From: Thermothelomyces thermophilus ATCC 42464
Taxonomy: Eukaryota; Ascomycota; Sordariomycetes; Sordariales; Chaetomiaceae
Assembly: GCF_000226095.1 (NCBI RefSeq)
Contig: NC_016476.1
Span: forward strand, 3,224,001-3,288,000
Reading direction: 5' to 3'
Length of the DNA: 64,000 bases
The number at the start of each line of letters is the position of its first letter. Position 1 is the first letter of the stretch. Under the pieces are notes generated by a model. The model saw nothing but the letters and a program-made list of their open reading frames with translations, ran no database searches and had not been told where the DNA came from. The translations under genes were made by a program, and so were the position numbers. Of the stretch, positions 24,730-37,133 are shown one piece after another.

Positions 24730-27700
24730 ATAATAAAGTTATAAAACTAGTAAATAATTAATTTATATTAGTTATTTGAATTTATTATGATTAAAATAAA
24801 ATATTATAAAACCGTTATATTATTTATATAATATAAATCTAGAAAACAGCCTTTATATAAAACTTAGTTTGTTAATTAGCAAATTATATAGGATGTAGAG
24901 TATAAAGTATTAGTAAGCATTTATCTATGTCGGCTATTATCATCTGTTCTCTGGTGCTGTCTCCTAGCTTGGAAGATTATCAGAGAGTATGGCGGCTCGC
25001 TTCGGCAGGGGAAGGATAATCTTCTCCGCCGTTCACGGCCGATCAGACCACGTGGGAAACACATTCAGTTGAGCATGGCAATAACCCTAGCGGTGGCAAG
25101 TGATTAGTCCGGGGCTGCCCCGAGCCTTCGCTGGTCAACGAGGTACTATTGACAACGTAGGTGAGAGGCCGCGGATATGGGGCTGTCCCGTCGACACAAG
25201 ATAGGACGAGAGACCTCAGCAGGGTCGGCGTGTACAGTCATAGTAGACATATACTCAACAGTACCTGGAACATGGCATTCTTGTTCATCTCCCGGGCCCC
25301 GCCTTGACCTACCCTACCAGCCTATAACTTTAAGTCCAATCCTGTCTACCGATTGATTCACAGAGTGCATTCTCCCGAGGCCAGTATCCCCATTGGCACC
25401 TAAGCTTTGTCGCTATTGTTTACTTCGACGCTCTGGCCGAACCCTTGAATCGTCTGGTTGTCAACCGGGCGCCCGGGTAGTATGGCGGTCTTGCTACCGT
25501 TGGCGCCCCCTTGATGGAGTTCCTCGTCTGTATGTCAACCGTGATGTCCGTCCGGTCGTGTGGTTCTCGACGTTCCTGGTCCTGGTTGTTGCGTTCAATA
25601 TGTTTCATACCCGAGGGCAGTTCCCGGCCTCGGTCACAAGACTTTGAGCTCACCCGCTGTGTACGCTGGGAGTTACCCCTGTGTATTTAGTACTTCTGAT
25701 TGTATGCTTGGTTACCTCACGCTTTTGATCATCACCATGCGCAACGTGAAATACCGTTTCTAACTAGCGCCTGGCCCTTCCACCCCCAGGCTCTGACCCA
25801 CCACGGGAAAGTTTTAGCCTTCTTTTGATTTCCTCTTGTGTTGTACCCGTCGCCGGTGTTCTTTGTACTCGGTATGGAGTCAGTAACAGTTAGCACGACC
25901 TTCGAGCGACTGGTCTAAGCACGTGTCGTGTGGCCATTTATTCCATTGAGCCCGTTGATACGTTCAGGTGCATTCCCGCGTGTCTTGACATGAGGATAGG
26001 GTCTTCCGCCATTCATGTCTCACCATATTTCGGTCACTGGGGCCAGCTCTTAGTTTACCGTGATTGAAAGCGCGCCGGAAACCCAGGCAGCCGAAGACTC
26101 CGGCTCCTCGATGGGGTTTGAGGGGCATTCACATTATTGCGCCCGCGATCCAAATGTCTACGCCGTCCCCCAGGAGTCTATAGGCATCGTGTTTACATTT
26201 TAAGGTAAATCTGACGGTGAATGATGTAGCAATCTAGCGTCACAGAGCCCTCGTTCTTCCTAGGTTCGATCCGTGTTGGAAGGAGAGGCGCTATAGAGCT
26301 AACTCTTTATTCGGTTATACAAGTATAATAAGTGGCTAGGGACAACGTTTTGCACCAGTTCTCTTTCCGGAATCAGGTTTTCGTTTGACGCCCCCAGCGA
26401 GGAATTCACACGCTCTAACCCAGGCTTCTTGCAATTTAACGACTATGATTTCTGCTAGCATCCGTTCCTGACCGTACGTTGATGGTCTTGGCCCCTCGCT
26501 TCCCCTTTGCAGTCGCGATCATTTCCCAAACAATGGCCGACTGAGCCATTCTGTGGCACGAATAGACGATATTTCCCGGTGGCAGTTAGTCCCAACTGTG
26601 GGACTATAGACATGCCTTGTCAACATGCCTTGTCAAAGTCCTTGTATGCTCGAGCTACACGCTTATTTGCAGGCAATGCAAAGGGGGGAACGTCAAACGT
26701 GGATTGGAACATCATGCCCCCATCCCGCGGATTTGAGTATCAGTTCGACGCCCTTATGCAGGCAGGTCAGCTTCGTCTGGGCTGGTTCCAAAAAGGATAC
26801 ACACTGGGAAAATTCAGACCTACGCGGACTGCCCTGGCAAGGATCGTCCAGTCGAGCCCCAGATAGGATTCTGGTTGCTAAAATCCTAGAAAGGAACCTC
26901 TTCCTTACACAGTACACCTCGGCCCAGTAAGGCGGAGAAAAAAAAAAGAACTATGACACCTAATCCCCATCGAGAGTAGTGTCATGTCCACCGCCTCTAC
27001 CAGAAGGGGTTGAAATGGCTGGCGCGTCTTCAGATGGGATGGTACACTAAGCACTGGTACGGCCTATATTTCACCACATCACCAGGAGCCGCCGCCAGCC
27101 CCACCTAATTAACCAATCCCACGGCGGGAAAACACATATGGACAGTGACCTTTTATGCGGTTTCGGGTTTCTAGCTTCCTTGTAGAGTCCGGGCTCCCTG
27201 CGTTTGCTCCCCAGTGTCTGGCCAGGACTCCATCGAGCGGTTGGTCTCTGCCAACAACAGGCGAAACAAGATGGGAAACGAGACAACTGAAGCTCCCCAA
27301 GGTACGTTTCACCTAGATTCTCGTGGCCCATGGTGGTTAGCGGGAAGCGGGACAGGAACGTGCAGCTACAAGACACAAGATTGAGGAATAGTACCCTAGC
27401 CGTCCTTGATTTGTTTGTCTCCCGGACGCGGTATTCCGTATTCATACCAGGCTAGTCTGGTTGAAGACACTGATAGTTGTTCACACTCGGTGTCGAGTTA
27501 CCACCTGTGTCCCACCTTCCCCAGCTCGACTGCAACCGCCCAGGCCGTGGATGGACCCGTCCGACAGAAAATCAACTTCCCAGTTACTCACCTCAACTGC
27601 TCTGGCTACATAGACGTCGATGGGATGCGAGGGGATATGCCATGATAATAACACTGAATGATACAACGCAATGACCGACCCCCGCCGTTCCGCCACCCCC

Positions 27701-27942
27701 CGACTTGCGGGTCGGGCATGCCAGCGGCGGGACAGCAGCGGCGGTAGCCCTTATTGCAAAACGACATGCCCAAGTCCAATTGGAACGCCACTAGGATGCA
27801 GTGTACGAGAACCAGAGTCCTCCAAGAGCTTATATTACACAGGCGACCGTGTCACCGCTGCTTCTTCCTTCATGGGCAAACACCAATCTTGCCACCCCTT
27901 TCCTCTCCAAATTTCGTAGAGAACACCCGACCCAGCCAAGGC
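24730..27942. other. 3.2-kb border region, no recognised gene
   Basis: Positions 24730 to about 24900 are AT-rich, then composition changes quickly to about half G+C with normal CpA frequency. Open frames up to 124 codons exist on both strands (for example 26507-26866 plus, 27071-27445 minus). None has a recognisable motif, several lack an ATG, and they overlap one another. No tRNA or rRNA was seen; a TTCGATCC word near 26267 is not part of a cloverleaf. The right end will contain the 3' untranslated region of KGD2. It may be degenerate gene sequence or true intergenic DNA. Confidence 0.5.
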
Positions 27943-29424
27943 CTAAAGGAGCATTTTGCGGGGGTCCTCAATGTACTCCTTAACCTTGACCAGGAACTGC
28001 ACCGCCTCCCTGCCATCCAGCAGACGGTGATCGTAGGTGAGGGCAAGGTACATCATCGGGCGGATCTCCACTTTGCCGTTAACGGCCACGGGGCGATCCT
28101 TGATGGCGTGGAGGCCGAGCACCGCACTCTGTGGCAGGTTAATGATAGGAGTGCCCATAAGGGAACCGAAAACCCCTCCGTTACTGATGGTGAAAGTACC
28201 GCCAGCCATATCCTCAATCGTAAGTTTGCCATCACGAGCCTGCGTTCTCTGTGTCAGCACAGACCAGGGGCAAGCAAGCATAGCTGTAGGACCATACCTT
28301 CTTGCCCATCTCGGCAATAGCCTTCTCGATCTCAATCATGTCCATGGTCTCTACGTTGCGTACAACGGGGGTAACAAGGCCCTTCTCTGTTGCGACGGCA
28401 ACGCTGATATCGACGTAGTCCCTATAGACGATGGTGTCGCCACCATTGGGGCCCTCGATTGACGCATTAACTACCGGGATATCGCGCATAGCGAGAACGC
28501 AAGCGCGAGAGAAGGCGCTCATGAAGCCCAGCTTCACGCCCGTCTTCTTCAGGACCTCATCCTTGTACTTATTGCGGAACTCAATCAGGGCCGACATGTC
28601 GACCTCGTTGAATGTGGTCAGCGAGGCAGCAGTATTCTGGGACTGCTTGAGGCGCTCCGCGATGCGGAGACGCATCCGGTTCATCTTCACCTTCAAAGTC
28701 TGTCAGCGCAAAGTACGGCAAACGTGAAACCCCACTGGTGGGTGACCTACCCTCCTTTCTTCCCGGCTACCCAGAGTGGCAGGAGCTTCGGTGGTGGCTT
28801 TTGCCGGTTTGGCCGGCTGCTTCGGCGCAGCCGACTCTTCCTTCGCCGGGGCAGATGGAGTAGCCGGCTTCGTTTCCTGCGGCTTGGGCTCTGGCGCATT
28901 CTTTTGCTCCGTCTGTTTCTCGGGTGCTGGCTCCTTGGGCGTCTCCTTAGGCGTCTCCTTAGGCGTCTCTTTGGCCTCCGTCGCGGCCGGCTTATCGCCC
29001 GACGGCGCGCCACCGAGCTCAATGCGCACCAAATCCTGGCCGACAGTGACAGTGTCTTCCTCATTGGCCAAGAACTCTTTAATGATGCCGGCTTCTGGTG
29101 CGTTCACGGCAACATCGATCTGCCATGGTGTGGTACGTGAGTCAAATGCGCACTTGCAGCCAATGTAGAGTGTTTACACACCTTGTCCGTTTCAATCGTT
29201 GCAATCTCCTCATCCTGCTCAACAAAGTCGCCAATAGACTTGTTCCACTGTTTCAAGGTGCCCTCGCTGATCGACTCGGCCATCGTCGGCACCTTGACAA
29301 TCGTATCGGCGTAGGTCCGTACATGCTGAAATTGCAGAGGGAGTTGGCGTAGTGCTGAGCTCGTGCTGGAGAGCGAAAATCTAGGAGCGGTACGAGCCGC
29401 GAGCCGAAGTCCTCGGTAGAGCAT
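27943..29424 (-). CDS. KGD2: Dihydrolipoamide succinyltransferase (OGDH E2)
   Basis: E2 core of the mitochondrial 2-oxoglutarate dehydrogenase complex (TCA cycle); transfers succinyl from the lipoyl arm to CoA. Four exons: 29182-29424, 28751-29119, 28298-28699, 27943-28239 (436 aa). Residues 1-40 look like a mitochondrial targeting peptide rich in Arg and Ser. A lipoyl domain follows, with the lipoylated Lys in IETDK at residue 81, exactly at the first exon end. Next is a Pro/Lys/Glu/Ala-rich linker with a triple KETP repeat. The C-terminal acyltransferase domain carries YDHRLLDG (catalytic His about 409, Asp about 413). No peripheral-subunit-binding domain is visible, as is usual for this E2 and unlike pyruvate dehydrogenase E2. 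It diverges from the NDUFB9-like gene across a 777-bp spacer. The ATG at 29424 is the only suitable start. Confidence 0.96.
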
Positions 29425-30201
29425 GATGGCGACGTTTGAGCAGTCAGAACCGGGCAGAATTGGTTGCGGGAATTCGTGGCGGATGTGGGAACGGCTCGGC
29501 TTCGGTGTTCAGGATCTGCAGCAACGTGGATAATTTCCTGGACAGGGGATAAGGCAAATTGACCTAGTTGTGTACAAAGAGAAGGAGGGAAGCACGAGGC
29601 ACTGTTGTGTTTTGATGCGCCGTTTACAGACAGGAGGGAGGAAAAATTACCTACAGGAGCCTGTTGGCGGAAATCCCAGCCTCGAATCGAAGCAGGGTTG
29701 CAAGGAGCACAAGCAGCCCGAACGGCGCTGCCGGCGCCATCGCCCACTGGCCCGATGACCTCAGCCTGCAGCAGCTTTGCCATAGGTAGGTAGCCTGCCA
29801 AGAACCAAGATCCACGGCTTTCGCATGGCTCGGCGAAATGGAACGGGCAAAGCTTCTCTGGGGCGCGAGGTACTTTGCACAACTCACCCAAGCGCCGGCA
29901 GGACTGTTGCCTCAGGCCTCCCCAAGATCGCTTGACGAGGCGGGCCAAAGACCCACCATTTATGCCTCAGGCATAAAGTCTTCCGGAGCTCACCAATCCA
30001 CTTCGCGAATTGAGCTCAGCGCAGACCAAGAACCGTGAAGCTCCAACAAACCCGAAGCATATTCAACATCGCCAGCGCATATTCGACCGTGTCCGGGTGC
30101 GAATTGGTATATTGAACCAAGAGCGACCAGGTGAACTGCTACGGGCACTGCATTCACCCGGCGTTGGGCGCTAAGAGATAGCAGAGAACACGCCGCCCAT
30201 C
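29425..30201. promoter_or_regulatory. Divergent spacer KGD2 / NDUFB9-like
   Basis: 777 bp between two divergently transcribed genes for mitochondrial enzymes, so it must contain both promoters. No TATA box or named operator was recognised. Overlapping open frames here start with non-ATG codons or lack motifs and are treated as noise. Confidence 0.5.
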
Positions 30202-30750
30202 ATGTCCTCAAGACAGGCTGCGCTGTCAGTTCCATGCCCCTTACCGGGGATAGCCGGTGAATGGACGTTGCTAACAAGAAACCCAGGTCGCTCTACCGCC
30301 GCTCGCTGAAGCTCGCCCTAGACTGGTCGGTACAGCGTCATCTCTGGCGCGGCCAGGCTCTCTACATCCGTTCGCTGTTCGAGAAGAATCGGGATGTCAG
30401 CGATCCGAGATTACAACGGGTGCGCAGCAACCTTCTTGTTTGATAGAATTACGACTTGAATGATAGGAGACTGACATGGGATACTGCACAGGCGTTGCTA
30501 AAGGAGACCGAGAAGCTGCTGGAGAAGTGGAAACACCCGGACCCCTACGTCCACCCTACCGCTCCTGGAGGTGCGAATTGTTCATGGCATCACCTTCCCT
30601 TCTGACCTGCGAGACTAACAGAGTTATGCAGGATCGAAATACGAGAGAAACCTCCCGGCGCCCCACCTGGATCGTAAGTTGGCTTGCTTTGCGCGTCTCA
30701 CTCGAATTAGCTGACAGGCTTTTGCAGCTCCCCCCCCGCTCAAGTTTTGA
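30202..30750 (+). CDS. Complex I LYR subunit, NDUFB9/B22-like
   Basis: Accessory subunit of mitochondrial NADH:ubiquinone oxidoreductase, inner-membrane arm. Five small exons: 30202-30224, 30287-30419, 30492-30570, 30632-30673, 30728-30750 (99 aa). The first exon is only 23 nt; splicing it to 30287 creates ALSLYRRSLK, restoring the LYR motif. The intron has GCTAAC before its AG. The later part, LLKETEKLLEKWKHPDPY, then PTAPGG and KYERNLP, matches the end of the conserved core of NDUFB9 (human YIFPDSPGGTSYER). Fungal proteins lack the long C-terminal extension of the animal subunit. The alternative start at 30261 lies within intron 1 and would be wrong. Confidence 0.9.
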
Positions 30751-31147
30751 CGGGCTCTTTCGCGACGAATCTCTTGTACATAGGAATTCGCATATATCAA
30801 GGCATGGGAAAGTCTGTGCGATGCCGGGCTCAAATGCACTTATCATCTTAAAGAGTACTATGGCACTACTGGGTAATCTGTGCGATGCAAGAATTTCGTA
30901 AGCGACAAGACTCTACGCGGTACCGTCAACGAGTCGCTTCCAATGCAGACATCAACTCGAGCAAACTGTGTCAGGATTTGGATGTTCAGAGGATATTCTC
31001 ATTCATAACCATGACCATGCCCATCATGGAATTAATGTACAGCCCAAACACGCGCAAAAAGCAACCAATGACCCGAAACCGTGACCCCGATATCATGAAC
31101 CCAGCGTGCCGACCAGAAAATAAAGCAAAAAAACCCAACCGCGAAAA
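30751..31147. other. Convergent 3' spacer
   Basis: 397 bp between the stop codons of the NDUFB9-like gene (plus) and histone H2A (minus). It presumably holds both 3' untranslated regions. No stem-loop of the metazoan histone type was identified, consistent with polyadenylated fungal histone mRNA. Confidence 0.45.
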
Positions 31148-31717
<570 letters not shown>

Positions 31718-33905
31718 TTTGATTGATGGTCCTTGTCAAAGGATAAAAAAGTTATGTGGTTGGTGTAAGGGCGAGGAAGAGCTTGACGCGCGAATGCAGT
31801 GATTGATGGGAAAACGGAAGTTGGTTGAGTGGGAGTTGGAAGAAGTTGACCCGCGGTGGGGGAGGTGGGAGTTAAGTAGTTTTCGCGTAAGGGTGTGGGA
31901 TCACGGATCACTCGCGCCTTTCTCAGGTTGTTGATCAGAGCTGTTGGAGCTAGTCCCAAAACGGTTATGTGCATGGTTGCGATTACACCCAGATAAAAAA
32001 AAATCGGTCGACTGCTTCAGGCTCATTTGATTGGATGCTTATGGAGCCGAGCTCTGCGCCCGCAAGCTTCAAATTCAAAGCGACTTCCCTCCCGACGGGG
32101 AAAAAAAAACTGGCTTAAGTTTGCTCAAGGCCAGGAAAATAATGCTCTAGGACAGCCTGCTCTCCGAAATCTCGAACGCGTTCTTCTCGTCCTACACCCT
32201 GGCTGAGCAAAACAACCACCACCAATTCTCAGCTTCCTCCCTCAATCACAGCTTTCACCTCTTCCCTCCATCAAGTCTGGTTTGCAAGGGCTGATAACTG
32301 ATCGACCTGATTTAGGTAGTATAGTTGCTTGATCCTGCTAATTTGCACACTCTCACTCCAACGTCGGTACCCAAGACAGATGATTCTGTTCCAGGATCAT
32401 CAGATTCCGGGTTTGCTCATCGGTTTCCGTCATTCTGCTTGGCTGTACAAGGTCCTGCAACGCTTGAAGGGTTGAGTGCCCGTCGCACTTCCCCATCGTT
32501 ACCCAATCCTCCAGGGTTTTTGATTTGTCCGGCGTTAGTCCCCATCCCCGTATGTGTGGGTTTTCCATCGGGGTGTTTCCATGCTGGTCGGAAACCTGCT
32601 CCCAGATTGCGCAGTTCTTGGGTTCCGGGTTTGTCAAGTCTTACTCGGCGATTTGACTTGCCCTGGATTCGAATATCAGGTTCGTCGAGTCTGGGGTAAC
32701 CAATGAATGATTTGGCTAGATCTTAGGCCACAAGTTAGGTATGATGGGCTCTTGGGCACTTGAAATAGCTAGTCATCCGGCCCAGCGCTTCCAGTATCTT
32801 ACCCCGAATATAGCCTAGGATATACGTTCAAAATCGGGCCTCAAACCCATGAATGAGTATGTCCTGGTCGAGTGAAATCATTACTGTAGGGCAGAACCGG
32901 GGTTGTTATCCCCGGAGGGGTAGCGTGAAGCGGATACGGGGCCATCAATTACATCTCCATGCGGCTCTTCCCGCCCTGCCGGTAGTTCTTGTCCGCATGT
33001 GTGCACATGTCACCGCAGGACCTGGTGGCTCTTCCCCATGTCTTGGAAAGCGGATGGGGATGTGTTAGAGCTCCTGTGGGCCAATCAAGCGTCACGGGAA
33101 CCGTAAGGCTGATTGTCTTTCATACACTCCCCCGTCCTCGACTACACCTCTGCCTCCTGGCATTTGAGTTGTTCTCTGACAAGTATTGCAAGCTGGCGCC
33201 CGACATGCGCATCGCATAGATGCACCATATCCTTACCCACTCTCTGGCCATGCTTTGATGACTTGAAAGTAACATGTGTCGGCCCCATGTAACTCGTAGG
33301 CAACGTTTGAGCAGCTGATTGTGCGCTACGATGTAGTGCTCCCAATAATGCTCTTTTCGTGGTAAGGATTGCGCGAGGTGAGCAATGTTGACAGTTTGCA
33401 ATACCCTTTCATGGCTCCTGTATTATGTGGATGAGATCCAGGAGCCACTTGCTGTTGAAGTTGCAGAGTGTGGCACGGACGCCAGCCACAGGAATGCTGA
33501 TTCTCGGTTGGAGCCAAAAATGAAGTTACGTTCCGGAGTACACGGCTAAGCTGGGGCCATTTTCAAAAATGGTTCCAGGCCAACTTTCGAGGCGAGTTTG
33601 CTGGTTTGGGACGTGTTATGACGCTCGGGCCATCGCGTCACCTTGCGCCGTGTACGGATGTATTTTTTTGCCAAATCACATTGCCCGTCGGAATGGATCC
33701 ACTTTTTGCGCGGTTCCCCCAAATCAGCAGAGCCACTCCTGCCATGCGTGTCCAGCTACAAAAAGGCCATGTTCCCCTCGCAGTTGGCGATTCTTCCTCC
33801 ATCAATCAACTTCTTTTTCCCGCATCGCGTCCACAACATTAAGCTCCATCAACGACTTTCAGTCACACCTCATTCTTCGTCAACCGAATCTTAGATCATT
33901 TTACA
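31718..33905. promoter_or_regulatory. H2A/H2B divergent spacer, 2.2 kb
   Basis: Divergent region that must contain both histone promoters. No conserved protein is seen. The longest frame (32325-32699, plus) begins with TTG, is Pro/Ser-rich and has no family. An A-tract lies at 31996-32003 and another at 32101-32109. A polypyrimidine-rich stretch near 32170-32290 ends in GATTTAG and could be a transcript leader or a small noncoding gene; this is speculation. Confidence 0.45.
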
Positions 33906-34462
33906 ATGGCCCCTAAGGCTGACAAAAAGCCCGCCTCGAAGGCCCCCGCCAATGTGGCCTCCAAGGCTCCGGAGAAGAAGGATGCCGGCAAGAAGACCGC
34001 GCCCTCGGGCGACAAGAAGAAGCGGAGCAAGGCTCGCAAGGAGACCTACTCCTCCTATATCTACAAGGGTAAGTTCACTATGACTGTGAACATGCAACAT
34101 GCGTCGTGTGCTTTGCCCCATTCCACGCGCGTAATGGGTCGCTGACGCTTTTAAAAGTCCTCAAGCAGGTCCACCCCGACACTGGCATCTCCAACCGCGC
34201 CATGTCTATTCTGAACTCTTTCGTGAACGGTGAGTCTCATTCCGATATGCCTCACGGCAACATTATTCTGACATTACAACCAGATATCTTCGAGCGCGTC
34301 GCCACCGAGGCCTCTAAGCTCGCTGCCTACAACAAGAAGTCGACCATCTCGTCGCGCGAAATTCAGACATCGGTCCGCCTCATCCTCCCCGGCGAGCTGG
34401 CCAAGCACGCCGTGTCCGAAGGCACTAAGGCCGTCACCAAGTACTCGTCCAGCACGAAATAA
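33906..34462 (+). CDS. hH2B: Histone H2B
   Basis: Core nucleosome histone. Three exons: 33906-34068, 34158-34229, 34284-34462 (137 aa). A Lys/Ala-rich tail ([15 protein letters not shown]...) leads into [17 protein letters not shown]. After intron 1 comes [20 protein letters not shown], then [18 protein letters not shown] and [20 protein letters not shown]. It ends KYSSSTK; the Lys in AVTKYSS is the conserved C-terminal ubiquitination site. Introns at these positions are typical of filamentous ascomycetes. Convergent with SQS1. Confidence 0.98.
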
Positions 34463-34928
34463 GCAGTCGGGTTGGGTTTTGCTTTTCTCTTTTTTTTTTC
34501 TAGGGCACAGGGTTTGCTTGGCATTTGGGAGTCATGATGAGGCTGGCCAAGGCATGCGCGCCCCTTGGAGTCTCTTAATGCAATGCGTCACGGATGGTCT
34601 GCTTTTTGGGGGCAATGTTTTTTCACGGTTACGGGGTTTGCGGTTGTACAATACCTGCCTTGACATCAGGGTTTTGGGCGAAATGAACTCGTGCATATGA
34701 TCAACATCAAATTCCTTCGTGCGTATTAATGAACTTGAACAAAAGCGCGGACGGTGTGAGTGTCACGAGTATTGCGCAAACCGCATGCCATTGCACCGCA
34801 TGCCATTGCGATCCTTGCACTGTAGCTCTGGAGTGGAATCGCGATGGGCTGAGATGTTGACCACAAACGGGGTTGGCGTGCTTGACTTTGAACATATCAT
34901 ACCTCTTAAAACTAGTCCTAGAGATGTC
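34463..34928. other. Convergent 3' spacer H2B / SQS1
   Basis: 466 bp between two stop codons, presumably 3' untranslated sequence of both genes. A T-tract at 34491-34500 follows the H2B stop closely. ATGCCATTGC-type words repeat near 34785-34810. No gene recognised. Confidence 0.45.
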
Positions 34929-37133
34929 TTAACCAAGGCCAGCTTTCGAGCGTTTCATAACCTGCGCCACTGGCTCCAGGATGCCCTGATTGTCCGATGC
35001 GCCTAAGGCCATCCCCTTGCTCCAGCCCATCTTCTCCAGCATCGCGCGTCCTTTATTCTCCCGTCCAAGCTCCGGAACAGAAGCGCCCACGATTTCTCCC
35101 TCCCGGAGCGTCAGTGCCTTATGTCCAGATCGGCTCCCGCCTGTGTTTCGGGTCAAGCCAGTTTTCTGGACCTTAACGTCGACGCGGTGGAAGTATTTGC
35201 GATGGATACGCGACGCCATTTGATCCACGTGGCGCGCCGCATCCTCGAATCGGGTCGATGCGTACCGGACCGTTCGGTTCGTCCGATATAGCACGGGACG
35301 GCGCTGATCACCCTTGCCGGTGGACTGTGACTTGATGTCGAACTTACTTGCAAGCTCGTGGAGGACCTTGCGCGCATGTTTATCGAGCGGCGGGAACTCG
35401 AGGCTGAACTCCGTTAGATTTCACGTTGCCGTCTTTCAAGGTAGCCTACTTACCGTTCCGCGGATCCGACAAGGAATGATGTAAGTTCGAGTTTGATATC
35501 GTCCAACCTCATCCCGGATAGGTATTTGACGCGCAGGTCGTCAGGACCTGCTTCTTTACCCAACAAGCCCTGGGATCGAAGGGTCTCGCGCTCTTGTTTG
35601 CGGCTTTTCTTCCGCTCTCGATCTCGCTGCCAGGCAGTTTTCAGAGCTGCCTCAATTTCCGAATCAGAAACATTGAAGTTGGGTGGGTGCTTGCTGCGTC
35701 GCTTGCGCGTCCGCCCGCTGAGATAACCCCAGTCAGCGAGGTCAAGACAATCGAAGGCGTCGGCAACTTGGGTAGCGCTGGGGGGTTCGTGTGGTGCCCG
35801 ACCGGAGTTTGCCTTGAGGACGCGTTTCTCCTTCGATTTTCTTGTGCCCGTATCCGCAAAGGCGCTGGTAAGGAGGAGCAAATCATCGCTACCCATCCCC
35901 AGCTCTTCCTGCTCGGCAAAGAGACGGGCAAGCGCCTCATCCTTTGTATCCGCGTCCATGTCGTGATCGTCCTCGCTCTCTACGAAGTCGACCATACCGG
36001 TATCGCTGGCGTCCGATTCCGCAAACTCTTCAACTTCATCCAGTGGATTGTCGCCCTTGGGTGACTTTTCGTCTGTGACGCCGAAATCGATCGCATCATC
36101 GTCGCCACCAAGATCCCGATGGCAAGTTAGTGGCTGAATCTGGTTCGCGAGGAGGTCATCGTCAGAACTTGCGGCCATATTAGCAATGTAATCTGCCAAT
36201 ATTGCATCCTCCTCAGCGTCTTTCATTGCTTCGAGAGCCTGCAAACGTCTGCGCCGGGCCTTTGAACGCTTCTGAGATACTTGGCTTGGAGGCCTGGTGT
36301 TCTGAGCATTTCCTTTCTCGAAACGACTCAATATCACCTCCGAATTGTGTTTATCGTGCTCCTCCGGGGGGGCGGGAGTAGCCCTAGGAAAATTCTCATT
36401 CCCCAAGAGGGGCCTCCGACTATTAGCAGTACGACCTTTGAAAAGGATAATCTCCTCGCTCGAGTCAGATTCGGCGGATGAGGACCTCGGACTCGCAATC
36501 TTCGGCGGAGTGATAGAGGGATCAATTGTTGGCTCATTCTCTGCGAGATCAAAGAAGAACAACTCTTTTGTTTCGCCGCCTTCGCTTATCGACGGTTGGT
36601 CCAAGCTACCTGCCGATTTCGTGGCGAACTCGGTGCTGAGAGATATCTGACCAACGATGTCAACGGCTGTTTCTTCTTCGATGGGCACTGCCGCAATATC
36701 CTTAGCATCATCGGGGTTGGTAGCATCCTGCAGCTGACCAGAGCCCCCAACATCCTCAATGACACCCACAGAAGATCTCCCAGGCATGCTGAGCCCAGGT
36801 GGATCCTCAGAGAGCAATCTTTCTTTAAGAGGCTCGATGTACCCGGCGCTCACGAATGTCACAGGCTTCTGCCTTAGTTTGGCATCTTCCGACGCCCAGG
36901 CTGAAAAGGCCTGATGGGATGCGGTGTGTTTAGCCTCATCTCTCATTGAGAACCCTATCTGAGGTCAGAAACCGTGGCTCCTCGGCAACGAAGGAACCTT
37001 GAATACCGTTTGACTGGGAGCCAGCATTGGGAGTTGCAGGGACGAAGCCTGGCAGCTTGCCCCGAGGTGCCGCCAGCCGACCCTGCGAGGCTTTGGCGCT
37101 GGGTAAAGACCATCTGCCTCTTCTCGGCGGCAT
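34929..37133 (-). CDS. SQS1: R3H / G-patch protein, Sqs1-like
   Basis: Homologue of yeast Sqs1/Pfa1, a G-patch cofactor that stimulates the helicase Prp43 in late 40S ribosome maturation and splicing. Three exons: 37007-37133, 35454-36954, 34929-35403 (700 aa). The middle is a long acidic, low-complexity region. Near the C-terminus is an R3H-type segment (LEFPPLDKHARKVLHELASK). A G-patch follows (GRAMLEKMGWSKGMALGASDNQGI). The first intron (GTATTC to GATAG, 52 nt) was chosen because it joins SQSN to GFSMRDEAKHTASH in frame, like fungal relatives; the donor is weak. Intron 2 uses TTCAG at 35404. Divergent from ATG4. Confidence 0.88.

Noticed and set aside
26240-26300. GGTTCGATCC word resembling a tRNA T-arm
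   Set aside because: No matching acceptor stem, anticodon arm or D-arm can be drawn around it on either strand.
32325-32699. 124-codon frame in the H2A/H2B spacer
   Set aside because: Starts with TTG, Pro/Ser-rich without a known domain, and has an overlapping antisense frame of similar length.
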